Assembly: GCA_003049465.1 (NCBI GenBank)
Contig: PYSS01000058.1
Span: forward strand, 173,867 to 237,866
DNA length: 64,000 nt
Reading direction: 5' to 3'
From: Magnaporthiopsis rhizophila
Taxonomy: Eukaryota > Ascomycota > Sordariomycetes > Magnaporthales > Magnaporthaceae
Shown here: piece after piece, positions 12,401-23,213 of the stretch
Numbering within the stretch: position 1 is the first letter of the stretch
Layout of the letters: each line of letters begins with the position of its first letter
Notes under the pieces: generated by a model
What the model was told of the DNA's origin: nothing
Seen by the model: only the letters and a program-made list of their open reading frames with translations
Databases searched by the model: none
Translations under genes and position numbers: made by a program

Positions 12401-13113
12401 GCGCACCTTGAGCACGATATCGGAATCGGCCCATATCTTGCCGGCGTCCACCAGCTCCGCCCCGGCCTTCTCATAGGCCTCATCGGGGAAGTCGGCGAGG
12501 GCTCCGGCGCCTCGCTCGACGAGCACGCGCTTGAAGCCCTTCTTGAGCAGGAGGGCAACGTTCTGCGGCGTCAGAGCGACCCTGCGTTCGTTGTTGAATG
12601 TCTCCTTGGGGACGCCGACGGCGAGCTGGGCGTAGGGCGTGGTCGGCGGCAGCACCTTGGTGGAGTAGGTCGCCGTGGCCACCTGCCCGGGCGGAGTGGG
12701 AATCGCGGACAGGACCGAGGCATGGCGCACGAGCTGGAGCTGCTGCAGCTGCTGGCACCGAGGCGCCGTCACCGTCAAAGCCAGCGACGGTGACGAGGCA
12801 GGCCCGTGACATCTGCCCGTGTTGTGCCACTTCCGCTGCGCGCGAGCTAAACTACCCAGCGACAGGGCCGCAGAGCCGTCTATGGGTGGGCGGGGAATCA
12901 ATCACAGCAACGGAATATTAGCTTCGGACAGTGTGATTCGTCGCTGGTGCAGTGCCAGCTACCAGCCCGCCGCATCTCGTGGCGGATCTCATGGTCTTCG
13001 TCTTCGTTCGACTTACCCAGGATTCCTGACAGACCGCGCCTCGCAAGCGCCAGCGACAAGGCGTGCGGCCCATGGCCACGAGCCAGGCCAGGGCGCATCA
13101 GGGATATCGACAT
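9454..13113 (-). CDS. NNT: Mitochondrial NAD(P)+ transhydrogenase, proton-translocating
   Basis: Four exons: 13113-13017, 12879-10226, 10158-9573, 9485-9454, giving 1122 residues. Exon 1 was inferred: the main frame has no upstream ATG, but an ATG at 13113 opens an Arg-rich, acid-free targeting peptide (MSISLMRPGLARGHG) ending at a GTAAGT donor in the right phase for the TAG acceptor at 12882-12880. Domain I (NAD binding) starts near residue 118 (AVGVPKETFNNERR) and contains VLVVGAGVAGLSAI. Domain II is a long set of membrane helices with Gly-rich motifs (GIGGLFVLGGGYVP). Domain III (NADP binding) spans about 945-1120 with VVGYGMAVANAQ and GANDTVNP. The last exon encodes only the C-terminal ~10 residues. 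It couples inner-membrane proton entry to NADPH formation from NADH. Confidence 0.93.
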
Positions 13114-15339
13114 GGCGATTTGGCGTCTGGCGCCGGCGTCGAGGGAGGAAGAAGGCAGAAAACAGGAGAAAAAAAAGCTCTCGAACTATGTCATTTGACG
13201 CATGGGAGACTAGGCCGGCCCGTTGGCAGGCGTCAAACGGCAGCTAGCTCTACCCTTGGCTTCTCCCAGGCACCGAGCTCCTGAATGGCGTGACGTGGGC
13301 GGTGGATGCAGGATGACGAAGAAAAAGAAAGCAAACCCAAGCTGGGGAGACCAAGGTTCGTCAGGTCAGGCAAGAGCCAATTGAAGGGCGCTAGGGGTTC
13401 GGTGACACAACATGAACCTTGGCGTGCGTACAGTATCTGGTCCGGTACAACACACCTACATGTTCCCGCCAGCGTCGAATGAGGCCTCGACGATGCGTGA
13501 GGGAACAAACGATGGGAGTGAGGGGGGAGAAGAGAAAGGGAACAATGGGCTGCGCGAATAAAGAAGCGGAGGGGAGATAGGAATGAACCGAAGGATATTG
13601 CACCCCGCACCAAAGCCTCTTGGGGGGGACAGAGGTGCTACAGCAATTAGCCGGGCGCGTCCGTGGCTGCAACATGAACTGCCAGCACGGTTTGTCGGCT
13701 GATCAGCGTTGTGTTGAGGCGTTTGCATGCGTTGTTTTGAACCACCCAAACAGGTAGCCCCGCCCCTCAAACCCTTGAGTCCATTGGGAGCGCCAGGTGC
13801 GGGGGAAACGCCGCGGAAAGGCAGCAGGTACCTGCCGGAGTGCCATCCACGGTGGGGAGTGCGGGGGACAAGCAGTGAGACGGGATGGCAGACCGGCTGA
13901 GGGGGTGCCTTGGCGGCTCGATTGTTTAGGCTGCCAAGACGCACTGCCGCCGGCCGCGAGTGAGAACCTGGCTGGCGTGAGCTCCAGGCAGCCATCATGC
14001 CATACGAGCTCCAACCTGGAAGCCGTATCGTCCAGATAAGCGGGAGAACTCTAGAGTCCATTTGATAAACCTACTCCGCTCCCATAATTACAACCACGGG
14101 CCGGCCGTTCCTACCTGTCATTAACAACTTAGGCCATACTCTACACTCTACTCTATCTGCACCAGATTGGGGACTCAATGGCCCGAGTCGACGTCACTGC
14201 TCAATCTGGCCACAACATTCCCCAACAGCCAGATTCGTCTCGCAGCTTAGAAGATCGCACGGACAAACGCCCTTTTGGATATGGGAAATGACAACAGCGA
14301 GGCCCTTGTAGAGTCTGTGAACCATCATCTCGATCGAGGCGGCCTGAGGAAAATCGATCCAAGGCACGACTCCAATGAGAGACAGACTTTGACGAGCATA
14401 CTGTCGCTCGTCTTGTTTTGGGAGGGCGCTGGGCCAGCCAAAACGTCGGGCTCCTGCCTTGGTCCGTCGAGGATTACCGACCGCAGAGCTGCGCCCTGGC
14501 GATGATGTCGACAGGCAAGCCGTGGCTTGGTCGACAGGCAGTCCAAGGTTCGCGCTCTCTGGGGCGATTCTGGAAGATCTTAGCTGGATATCGCTTCCTT
14601 CCAACCCGACGGCCTGCTGCGCGACGTTGCCAGCGATGACAAGTCGTTCGCATCCTCATCGAATAGAATCCTCTCCGTGTTACCGTGGGACTATATCGCT
14701 TCCTTTCCCTGAGCTTGCCGATCAGCCAGTGGCTCGCGCATTTGCTTTATGTAATTTGGCCGCATTCAAATCCTTCCGTGTTGCCAAGTACTATATCTCC
14801 TTTTTTTTTCCGCTTATTTTTCTTGCAATTCGGACACCGCCTCATCCCCCTCTGTAACCTCCAATCCTTTACGTGATACCGCGTCGTCATGCCGGCGGCC
14901 CCCAGCGTATACCGGCGGTCCCTCACCGCCGATTCCGTGAACCGCTCGGGACCGAAGCGGGCACTGGTGCGCCTTCCGCCGCCCCCACGGCGCCGAGTGC
15001 CGTACTACCGGGCCAGTCGACCACGGCCGCAGCTGCGAGGCCCATCCGCCTGCGGGATCCTAGAGGAATGCGCCGAGACTTGAGTGGTGAGAATGTCTAG
15101 TAAATCGCTGTAAATGGTGAGTTCGAGAGACCGGATGCGTCGTCGTGAGGTCATGGAGCAGTCCAACGACGGTTGCCAGAATCTATAAAAGGAGAAGACG
15201 CAAGTCCTGCCATGGAACAGAATCTCTCAGCAGGACAGCAGCCCCCACAAGACAAGCATCGCCTTCATCAACCAGGCTCCTACAAGCCCAACCAACTTTT
15301 ACCATCTTTGCCTCGTCAACGACTCCCAGCCAAGTCACA
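13114..15339. other. Intergenic, no supported gene
   Basis: This 2.2 kb stretch separates the divergent transhydrogenase and cysteine-rich genes. Several overlapping open frames of 60-200 codons exist on both strands (longest at 13456-14061 minus), but they lack recognisable motifs, splice structure or sensible composition. A T-rich run lies at 14802-14823. The right 160 bp is the leader and promoter of the broken secreted-protein gene. Confidence 0.45.
15184..15190 (+). promoter_or_regulatory. TATA box of the cysteine-rich secreted-protein gene
   Basis: A TATAAAA motif lies about 150 bp before the inherited start position at 15340, followed by a CA/CT-rich leader like those of highly expressed fungal secreted-protein genes. 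Its survival upstream of a broken coding region suggests recent decay. Confidence 0.5.
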
Positions 15340-15810
15340 GTGCAGTTCACCACCTCTACCGCCCTCGTCTCCCTCCTCGTTGTCCTCCAGGGCACGGCCA
15401 TGGCGAACCCCATCGCCGCCGCCCAGTCTCGCCGGCGGTGCTCGAGGGGCTCGAATCTCGGCAGCAAAACGGGGTCAACGTGGTGCTCTATTCCGACACA
15501 ATCTGCGGTAGCCGGTCGTATCCGTTCGGGGTCCCAGGCCGTACCGTGGAGTGCCGGGCGGCGCCATTTCCCGTCAGGTCGCTTCGCGTCAGCGGAGGGT
15601 ACGTATTATCTGTCCCAGAGCAATGCCTTGCAGAATAAGCCAAAAGAGAATCATGTGGCTAACACGACAGAACTTGCTCCACGTAATCACAACAGTGGCT
15701 GCAAGATCACCACTTGGAGCGGCAACAACTGCCGCGGGTCTTCTGCCAATGCGGTCAACAATGGATGCACCACGGTCGTGTATGGGTCTGTCTCGATCGA
15801 CTGCCGTTGA
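15340..15810 (+). pseudogene. Broken small secreted cysteine-rich protein
   Basis: A signal-peptide-like stretch (QFTTSTALVSLLVVLQGTAM) is in one frame but starts with GTG where ATG is expected, in an otherwise good start context. From about 15435 the mature part continues in another frame (LESRQQNGVNVVLYSDTICG, then FGVPGRTVEC), so one base is missing near 15430. An intron at 15599-15695 (GTACGT donor, GCTAAC branch, CAG acceptor) joins in phase to GCKITTWSGNNCRG and GCTTVVYGSVSIDC. Even Cys spacing and the repeated beta-strand look suggest a compact disulfide-bonded secreted protein of effector or crystallin-like fold; the family is not named here. Two defects argue for a pseudogene, though sequencing error cannot be excluded. 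Confidence 0.55.
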
Positions 15811-16540
15811 ACATGTCTGAGGGCGTCAGAGTTGGCTTGTGGTCCGGCCACATTGTGGATATCTTTCTTCCAGCAGAAAGGAATCTCTTCACATTTTCAA
15901 CACATGGTATCGAGATGGCCGAACTGCAGATAACTTTGAGACTTAGCTTGGGCTATAAGAGAAAATGCTTCGTTGTTATAACTAGTTGGACTCGGGCGTG
16001 CTTTTACTGGTGGTTCCCCAGAGATTGCCGTGTCGTCTTGAGGCCCTGTTATGCCAATAGACAGCTTTACAGATGTGATTAGTGTTTATGCCAGGACTCG
16101 TATCATCCATCCATGGCAAGTTTGCACGTTGGATTAGACAATGGGTGCGTAGAGCCTACAATGAACGCCAGTGAACCACATTCCCCAGTCTGCCTGAAGG
16201 CCGGCAGGCATGTTGTTGGAACCGGTTTCATGGCAAGACCCCTCACGACGACCCTTCCGGGCCGCTGTCGGGCCAGGATGGAACATCATGGGAAAGACGA
16301 GACGGCTGTCTCTTTCGACGACAGGTGGGTGGAGGCGCTGATTGGCTGGCTGCTGGCAGGGCTGCCCCGCTTTCACAGTTTTATCTTATCGGACAGGCCA
16401 TTGGCAAACTTTCCGCTTTGCAGCTTCACCACCCGACGGTCGAGTCGCATCCTCTTCCAGCCGTTGCACGAAACCAGCTCAGGTCCGCAGCTCATCCCAG
16501 CGCAATCCGCGGCCGAGCCCGACAAGAACGATACCCCACA
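15811..16540. other. Intergenic, no gene seen
   Basis: It contains the 3' region of the broken cysteine-rich gene and the promoter of the gene at 16541. Overlapping open frames at 16113-16664 and upstream in-frame extension of the next gene (from 16325) lack family motifs. Confidence 0.5.
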
Positions 16541-17128
16541 ATGGCAGCAGACCCGTCAATACCCAGCCCCGCGGCGGAACCACCATCCCCAGGAGCACCG
16601 GCGGCGACAGCGACACGAGCGTACCATGGCACGCCGCCCGTGCTCCACACGCTCTCGATCCTGATCGTAGGGGCGGGCCTGCTGGGCTTGTCGCTTCCGC
16701 CGCGGCGGGCGGACCGGCGCGCGCTGGTGCACTCGGCCGCCGTCTTTTTCGGCAGCAACCAGCTGGCCTTTGACTACACGGGCGAGTCCATCATGCAGCG
16801 CTTCTCGCGCCGCGCCCGGGGGGCCGCCACCGCCGTCGAGGGCATGCCAGAGCCCGCCCGACGCGCCCAGGAGGCCATGCGCGCCGAGCGAGAGCGAAGG
16901 CGACGGCAGCTGGAAGAGCCGCAACAGCAACAGCGGTCGTCCGACGACAAGCGGAGCGACTGGGTGCGCGAGTGGGACGAGAAGGAGAAGAAGGCTTTCG
17001 AGGACGGCAGGGGGTTGAGCGGCCTCATCGAGGACACTATCAAGGAGGTATTCGGCTTCGGCAAGGCGGGCGGGGAAACGAGCGGCGGCCCGGCTAGCGC
17101 CCAGCGAGATCCCGAGAAGAAACACTGA
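16541..17128 (+). CDS. Conserved-type small membrane protein, function unknown
   Basis: A single exon of 195 residues. The frame opens upstream to 16325, but the ATG at 16541 (context CACAATGGC) starts the more protein-like part, so it was chosen. A Pro/Ala-rich N-terminus precedes a hydrophobic segment (LHTLSILIVGAGLLGLSL, about residues 37-55), then a short conserved-looking stretch (FFGSNQLAFDYTGESI) and a long charged, probably helical C-terminus rich in Arg, Glu and Gln. The layout suggests one or two membrane spans with a soluble tail, possibly in mitochondria; this is inference. No family was recognised. Confidence 0.7.
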   Translation: MAADPSIPSPAAEPPSPGAPAATATRAYHGTPPVLHTLSILIVGAGLLGLSLPPRRADRRALVHSAAVFFGSNQLAFDYTGESIMQRFSRRARGAATAVEGMPEPARRAQEAMRAERERRRRQLEEPQQQQRSSDDKRSDWVREWDEKEKKAFEDGRGLSGLIEDTIKEVFGFGKAGGETSGGPASAQRDPEKKH

Positions 17129-18421
17129 AAAAGGGGGCGACGGGAAGGTGGTTGGAGCTCTATGCAGAATGACTAGGATCTGCCGCGGGCTGTTCAACCC
17201 TTTGTATAAACATGTATTACCACAATACGCCAAAACCGAAAAGCAATCGAATGGCGCTTGTCCCGCAGCAGTAGGAGCGGGACGAAGGCCCGGACAGACT
17301 TTTTGTTGCGACGGCCAGTCTAGTCTGTCTTTGTCTTCGGGGCAAAGGTGTCGTCACGTTCTGCATCCGGTGCTCCTGAAGAAGAAGGAAATTGGAATTG
17401 AGCTCGTCCTGTCGGAGGAGCAAAGAGCATGGAGACAGACCTGCGAGGGACCAGGATTTGGAATGGCACTAGGGCGTGACTCGTGTGCCACTATCCATGA
17501 CGACACAGACGCCGTGTCAGCTCCCGGGCCGGCGGGCTGGCCTCGTCACGGCTTCCGGCCAGCGGAGGCCCCCCACGGCAGTCAGGCTCTCCTTGCTCGC
17601 CCATTGGCATTTGGCGGAACTTGTATGCCGGATAAATATGGAAAGATGCTTGAACGCAGGGGTCGCTGGTACCGTAGCAATTCAGACGGGCGGGGCCGTG
17701 CCAAGGAAAATCCCATGCAAGCCGCCCCGCGAGACAAAAGAACAAAGGCAAAATGTGCGCCTTTGTACAGATGAGAGACGAACCCGTTCGTACCACGGGC
17801 AACGTGGCCCAGGCACACACACACGTCATCCTGGGAGGCAGGCCACGAGCCTTAGCTGTTTCGAGAACTCAGCTTATGGGTCTGCAAAGAATGAGAAGAA
17901 GAAAAAATAGCAAAGAAGCCCAGGCGAACGAGATGGGATGAAGTGGGTGGATTCGACCGCTCGCCCTTCCGTGTTTCCGATCGACACTCATTCCGTCTCT
18001 CTCCCTGGTCGCGGGGCATGAGGGTGAAGCGGGCGCAATGTCCGGCCTTCTTTTCTTTTTTTCTTCTTTTCGGCGGGCGTGGGATTCTAAGTGCTCACGA
18101 CCAACCCGCTTCTTCCTGCTGTCAACCAGCTCCGCAAAGCTCATGTCATAATTCACCACTTGGACCACCTGCCTACCATTCCGCGGAAAGAAAGGAGAGA
18201 GATTCGGCGACGCATACTAGACACCACGCTCGCCGTCGTGCCCCAAAAGGCGACAAACCGCGTCCTACACAACCCCGGGGAGCCCGCCAGGCGTTTTGCT
18301 GTTGGGACGGCGCCGTCGCCCTCACCGGTCTTGCCTATCTCTCGCGCCATCAGCAGCGCGCTCCGTGCCTCCTCTCTAGCGCGTGTAAATGTCTGTGTGT
18401 GTCAGTGGGTGTGTCGAAGTC
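17129..18421. other. Intergenic, no supported gene
   Basis: 1.3 kb between two plus-strand genes. It contains the 3' end of the small membrane-protein gene, some open frames of 60-200 codons without motifs, CT-rich stretches (18050-18070) and the leader of the Zn2Cys6 regulator. No RNA gene or repeat was recognised. Confidence 0.5.
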
Positions 18422-19427
18422 ATGAGCGGGCTTGGCTCTCAGCCGCTGCAGATGGAGCCCCAGCCGCCCAAGAGACCCCACGGGCCCAGGCTTTATCACA
18501 AGAAGAGCAAGACGGGCTGCTACCGGTGCAAGGGGAGGAGAGTCAAGGTAAGTCAGCGTCGTATCTGCCATGCTTTCCTGGTGGTCATGGCCGTCGCGGT
18601 CCATCACCGTGCTTGCTTCCATGTCCTCCGCAAGGATACCAGTTTGGGGGTGCACATTCACCGTTCCAGTCTCACCCTGCAAGTACTGGCCGTCAGCTAT
18701 CGCCATTTAGCCTCGCCCCCCCACCCATGTCAACCGCCGATGCAGCCTTGAATAACACAGCTCTATCCCCGTCACACTGTCACCTTTCGTACGGTGTAAC
18801 CCGACCAATGTGACACCCAAGAAACATTTACTAACTCCCCCGTCTCGCTCGATCACTTGCCAAGTGTGACGAGAAGCGCCCCACATGCGGGGGCTGCAGC
18901 AGACACCTGGTCGAATGTGTCTACCCGTCGGCCACCGCCGTCGCCGCAGCCGACGACGGCTTCCGACGGCAGCGGACAAGGACCGCATCTTCCCGCAGCG
19001 GCCAGCCGCGGCCGCCCCTGGGCCCTTCGCTGGCCTCGCTCACAACGGATGGCGGCCACCAACGGCCGCAGCACAGACGAGGACCAGCCTCTGGGGACGA
19101 TGAGGACATCGCCCCGCCCGAGTCCCGGGAGCGCCGCCTCACCGAGATGCAGCTGCTATACCACTACCTCATGACGCAGGCCCGCACCTTCAGGCGGCCC
19201 TTCAGCCTGGCCTCGCTGCCGAGGACCGTCATCAGTCCGGCCGGCACGGCAGCCTCGTCGCCCGCCGCAGCAGCCACCCCAACCACAGCCAACAGCGGCA
19301 GCTGGACCATTGCGTCTGCCGGCAGCAGCAACGGCGGCCACAACCACAACCACAACCACCCGTTCGGCAGCAGCAGCCCCTTTGGTCACCACACGCAGCA
19401 CCTGCAGCCTGGGCAGCATCACCACTC

Positions 19428-19460
<33 letters not shown>

Positions 19461-20547
19461 GCAGGGGCCCGAGTCGACATTTGTGTGGAGCGTCGAGACG
19501 ATCGAGATGGCCTTTGAGAGTGACGCCATCCTCTACATCCTCCTGGCGCAGTCGGCGCTCTCGTCGTGGGTCGAGGCCGTGGCGGCCCTGCCGGCCGCCG
19601 AGGCCGAGCGCGGCGCCGGCTACGGCTACGAGAACGTGGCCGACGCCGACTGCCAGTGCTGGCGCCGCCTGCAGCGACAGTACGTGGCCATGGCACTGCG
19701 CGAGCACCGGCGTGCCGTGGCCGGCCTGAGCGTCGTCGAGGAGCCTGCAGCACCTGACGCCGCTCCCAACGACATCCCCTCCTCTTCCTCCCCCACGGCT
19801 ACGCCTCCGCCGCCGCCGCCGCCGCCGTCGTCATCGCCATCGTCATCATCCTCGCCGGCCGACTACGTCTGCATGTCCAGCCTCATGATCCTCAGCCACG
19901 CCTTCGCGCTCGTCCAGACGGTGCCCACCAAGCCGCGCTGGACGCCGCCGCTCGAGTGGCTGCAGATGGGCCACGGCGCCGGGCAGGTGCTGGGCGTGGC
20001 CAAGGGCATGCTGCGGCCCGACCGCGACCGCATGGTCCGCTTCCTCAACACGCCGCCGCGCTTCGACCGCGACGACATCCTGACAGAGCCGAACCGCGCC
20101 CCGCTCATGTGGCTTCTCGAGCGGCCGCCTGATGACTTCTCTTCCCCCTCGTCTTCTTCCTCCTCCTACTCCTCCGAAACAGACGAGCCGGCAGACCCGG
20201 CAACCCTCGCCGTCTACGAGCGCGTGCTGTCTTACATAGGCTGGACCGAGCGCGCAGTGTGTAACCACAGCGCCGGGGCCGGCGAGCCGCTGTTCGCCGT
20301 GTGCCGACGCTTCGCCGCCTTTGCCGTGTGGACGCCCGAGGCGTTTCACGAGTACCTGCGCGCGCGTCGCCCGCGCGCCCTCGTCGTGCTGGCCTATTTC
20401 TTCGCGCTCTGGATCCCGTTTCGCGACGTCTGGATGATCGGCACCGCGGGGCTGGACCAGGTGCGCGCCATACGTGAGGCCCTGCCGCCGCGGTGGCGGG
20501 GGAGGCTGGACCCGGTTGCGGCGAGGTATGGGATTGTGTGGGAGTGA
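18422..20547 (+). CDS. Zn2Cys6 fungal transcription factor
   Basis: Exons 18422-18547 and 18865-20547 give 602 residues; an in-frame ATG at 18389 could add 11. The 317-bp intron splits the binuclear cluster after the third-helix lysine: CYRCKGRRVK in exon 1 and CDEKRPTCGGCSRHLVEC in exon 2, a C-x2-C-x6-C-x6-C-x2-C-x6-C pattern. The position of the intron inside the cluster is common in this family. The middle has Asn-His and Gln runs (19345-19460) and Pro/Ser runs (19800-19858). The C-terminal half (from SPADYVCMSSLMILSHAF) resembles the regulatory region of sterol-uptake-control (UPC2-like) regulators. Targets cannot be read from the sequence, and no biosynthetic cluster surrounds it. Confidence 0.88.
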
Positions 20548-21303
20548 GGGCGGGGTGGACGGGAGGAATAGATATGGATGTGAGATATACGGAAGGGAGA
20601 GAGAGAAGGATGGTGTCGGTCTGTGCAGCAAGGGACTCCTCCAACGGGCGTTTTCGAGGCCTGACTCTGTACTTGCTGTCTGACACCATGTCCAACCCAA
20701 CTCCTGTAGCGGTCCAATCAGCAAGATGGCATCTGAATATCAGCAACCCGGAGGGCATGGACCTAAGTCGGGTTAGAAGACCTGTCTCAACACCCTACTC
20801 AAGGCCGTTCAAAACGCATTGATACTACAATGTCGTGTAATCTACATCCACCCCCACCCCCACCCTATTCGGACATGTCTTATACAACATCACTCTTACC
20901 TTCACCCCCATTGGCACTTCTGGAAAAGACACTCTTGCTTCGTAACCACGTCCTCAACAACAGCCAACGTGATATGTGATTTAAGCTCGCCCGGAACGCC
21001 GACGCTGTGTGAGATAATAAAACAAGCCCATACTGCGAAAGTCTGGGAGTAGTGGGTTTCCGCCATCCGCGAACGAGTCCTGTGACGGAGATAATTATGG
21101 CCCAGGAAGTGATACAGATGGCGTGGACAGGAGTAAAACTAGGAAATAAAATAAAAAGCAAAAGAAAATGTCTCCTCCTGCTCATCTGAATGCAATGGGG
21201 AATCCACTTTTCCCTATGCAATGGCCTCCATGGACAAGATAAGGAAAGAAATAAAGAAACGACCCAACCTAAGATCCCCTGCCAAGCCCCATCATGTTTT
21301 CCT
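20548..21303. other. Intergenic between convergent genes
   Basis: The 3' flanks of the Zn2Cys6 regulator and the rhomboid gene meet here. A short CACCCC repeat lies at about 20848-20868. No gene was seen. Confidence 0.5.
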
Positions 21304-23213
21304 TCAGAAGAGGTTGGTAGCCATGCCGCGTAGCAGCAACTGCGGCGGTGACGGCGAGGTATTATTCGTAATATTCTCGATTCTGAGATTGCCAATATCA
21401 CACCAGTTGTTGATGTCCTAAGCGCTCGGCGACTCTTTGTTAGCAGGAAGGGAAAAAAAAAAGAAAAAAAAAAAAAAGGATCCGCAGAAAAAAGAAAGAC
21501 TTACAATGCAACTCAGGTATCTGCACCACCCGCACTGGACCCGGGTGACGTAAAAGTTGTTGAGCAGCAGGACAAACGAGATGAAAACGAGGATCAGGGC
21601 GCCGGCGCGGATCAACCACCACAGCCACCACAACGGCTTGCGGCCCTTGAAGAAGCCGACGGGGTTCTTGAAGAAGGGTGGGGCCGTCTGGCTGCCCGAC
21701 CCGGACACTCGCTCGCGCGAGTCCTGGACGCTCGAGTAGGGCGGGTCGTCGGTGCCGATGCGGCGGCGCAGCGAGTTGGGCGAATGCAGGATGCAGACGC
21801 CCAGGGCCAGGCCCATCAGAAAGCCGCCAATGTGCGAAAAGTTGTCGAGCCCCGGCAGCAGGCCCAGGACGAAGGAGATGGCGACGTCGAGGAAGATGAA
21901 GAGGAGGTCCTTTGTCGGGTTCTTGCGGTCCTTCCACGAGTAGAGCAGGTCCAGCAGCGTCAGGGCGATGATGCCAAAGAGCGAGCCGGACGCGCCCGTG
22001 GACGCGATGCCCGTGGCGGCAAAGTTGCCGCCCATGACGAAGCCGAATATCCCCGCGCTCATGTAGACGAGGAAGAAGCGCAGGGTGCCGATGGACCGCT
22101 CCATGTCGCGCCCGATGGTCAGCTGCAGCAGCAGGTTGAAGCCGATGTGGATCAGCCCCGCGTGCATGAAGATGGGCGTGATGAAGCGGAACCACTGGTT
22201 CGGCGCCGGCACCGTGGCCGGGATGCTCGTGAGCGTCGTGTTGGGGAACTGGCCGTAGGGCGGCTCCGGGATGCCGCCGAAGCCGCAGAGCTCCGAGAGC
22301 GAGCAGAGCGCGTCCGTCGTCGTCGTGTTGGGACACGGCCACTTGATGTTGTTGGTCACGCTGTTGACCACCTTGTCGACGTGGTGCATGCACACGACGT
22401 AGCGCGCGCCCATGTTGATCAGCACCCAGGTCGAGGGGCCGATCATGGGGTTGAACTGCGGTTTTATCATGATGGGAGAGCCCGTGAGTTGTGCTGCGAA
22501 GGACAGGGTTAGCAAGTTGTTGCTCGTTGCGAGACGACTATAAACCACGTGCGGGCTGCCTGCTCACCGTTGTTGACAATCTCGCCGATAAAGACGGCGA
22601 CCTGGATGATGGAAAAGATGTAGCAGACCCATGCGATCTTCTTCTTGCCGCTGCCCAGCATGCCCAGCTCGCCAAACCGAATCTTCCTCTGGTCTGGCTT
22701 CCGCCGGCGCGACCCGGAGCTGCCAGCGGGGGCGCCGTTGCTGTCGTAGACGTGGTCGTTGGCCTCCGCGTCCTTCTGGCGATGGCGATCTTGCAGCGGG
22801 ATGTCGTCGGCCGAGGCCATGCGGTCGTCCGAGTTCATCCTGCTCACGCCGCCTGGGCCGGGGCCAGCTGCACCACTAGCAGCACCACCACCGCCGCCGT
22901 AGTAGGCTGTGTCCTGCTGGCGGCCACCGGCGCCAGGGGTGCGCGTCTGGTTCTGCTGGCTGTTCATCGGATACACATGGTCGTCGAAGACGGTGTCAAA
23001 CGGGGATGGTCCGCCGGCGGGGGGCCTGGGGGTGCCGCTGTCACCAGCCGTCCGAGGATCGTCGAGTCCGAGGTAGGGCTGGGATGTGTAGGCGGGCGGG
23101 TTCGACGATGCGTAGGGCACGGAAGAGGAGGACTGGTACGGGTCGGGCGTGCGTGAGGGATTTGGATTCGGCAAGGATTTGTTGCCGCCAGAGTAGTAGT
23201 CGTGGGAAGACAT
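21304..23213 (-). CDS. Rhomboid family intramembrane serine protease
   Basis: Exons 23213-22568, 22493-21505 and 21417-21304 give 582 residues. The last exon was identified by phase: a GTAAGT donor after YLSCI, a T-rich intron and an acceptor leading to DINNWCDIGNLRI. The first ~190 residues are a disordered Ser/Gly/Pro cytosolic region. A first membrane segment (WVCYIFSIIQVAVFIGEIV) is followed by a rhomboid core: HAGLIHIGFN, then GASGSLFGI with Ser384 as nucleophile, and FSHIGGFLMGLALG with His436. Both catalytic residues are present, so it should be active. Rhomboids cleave transmembrane substrates in Golgi, ER or mitochondria. Lack of a targeting peptide argues against the mitochondrial Pcp1 type. 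Confidence 0.9.

Noticed and set aside
13456..14061. 201-codon minus-strand frame
   Set aside because: No domain, no homology-like motifs, composition like intergenic DNA; not strong enough to call.
19846..20724. 292-codon minus-strand frame
   Set aside because: Antisense to the Zn2Cys6 regulator.
18422..23213. Biosynthetic gene cluster around the Zn2Cys6 regulator
   Set aside because: No synthase, P450, transporter or tailoring enzyme lies nearby; neighbours are a rhomboid and a small membrane protein.
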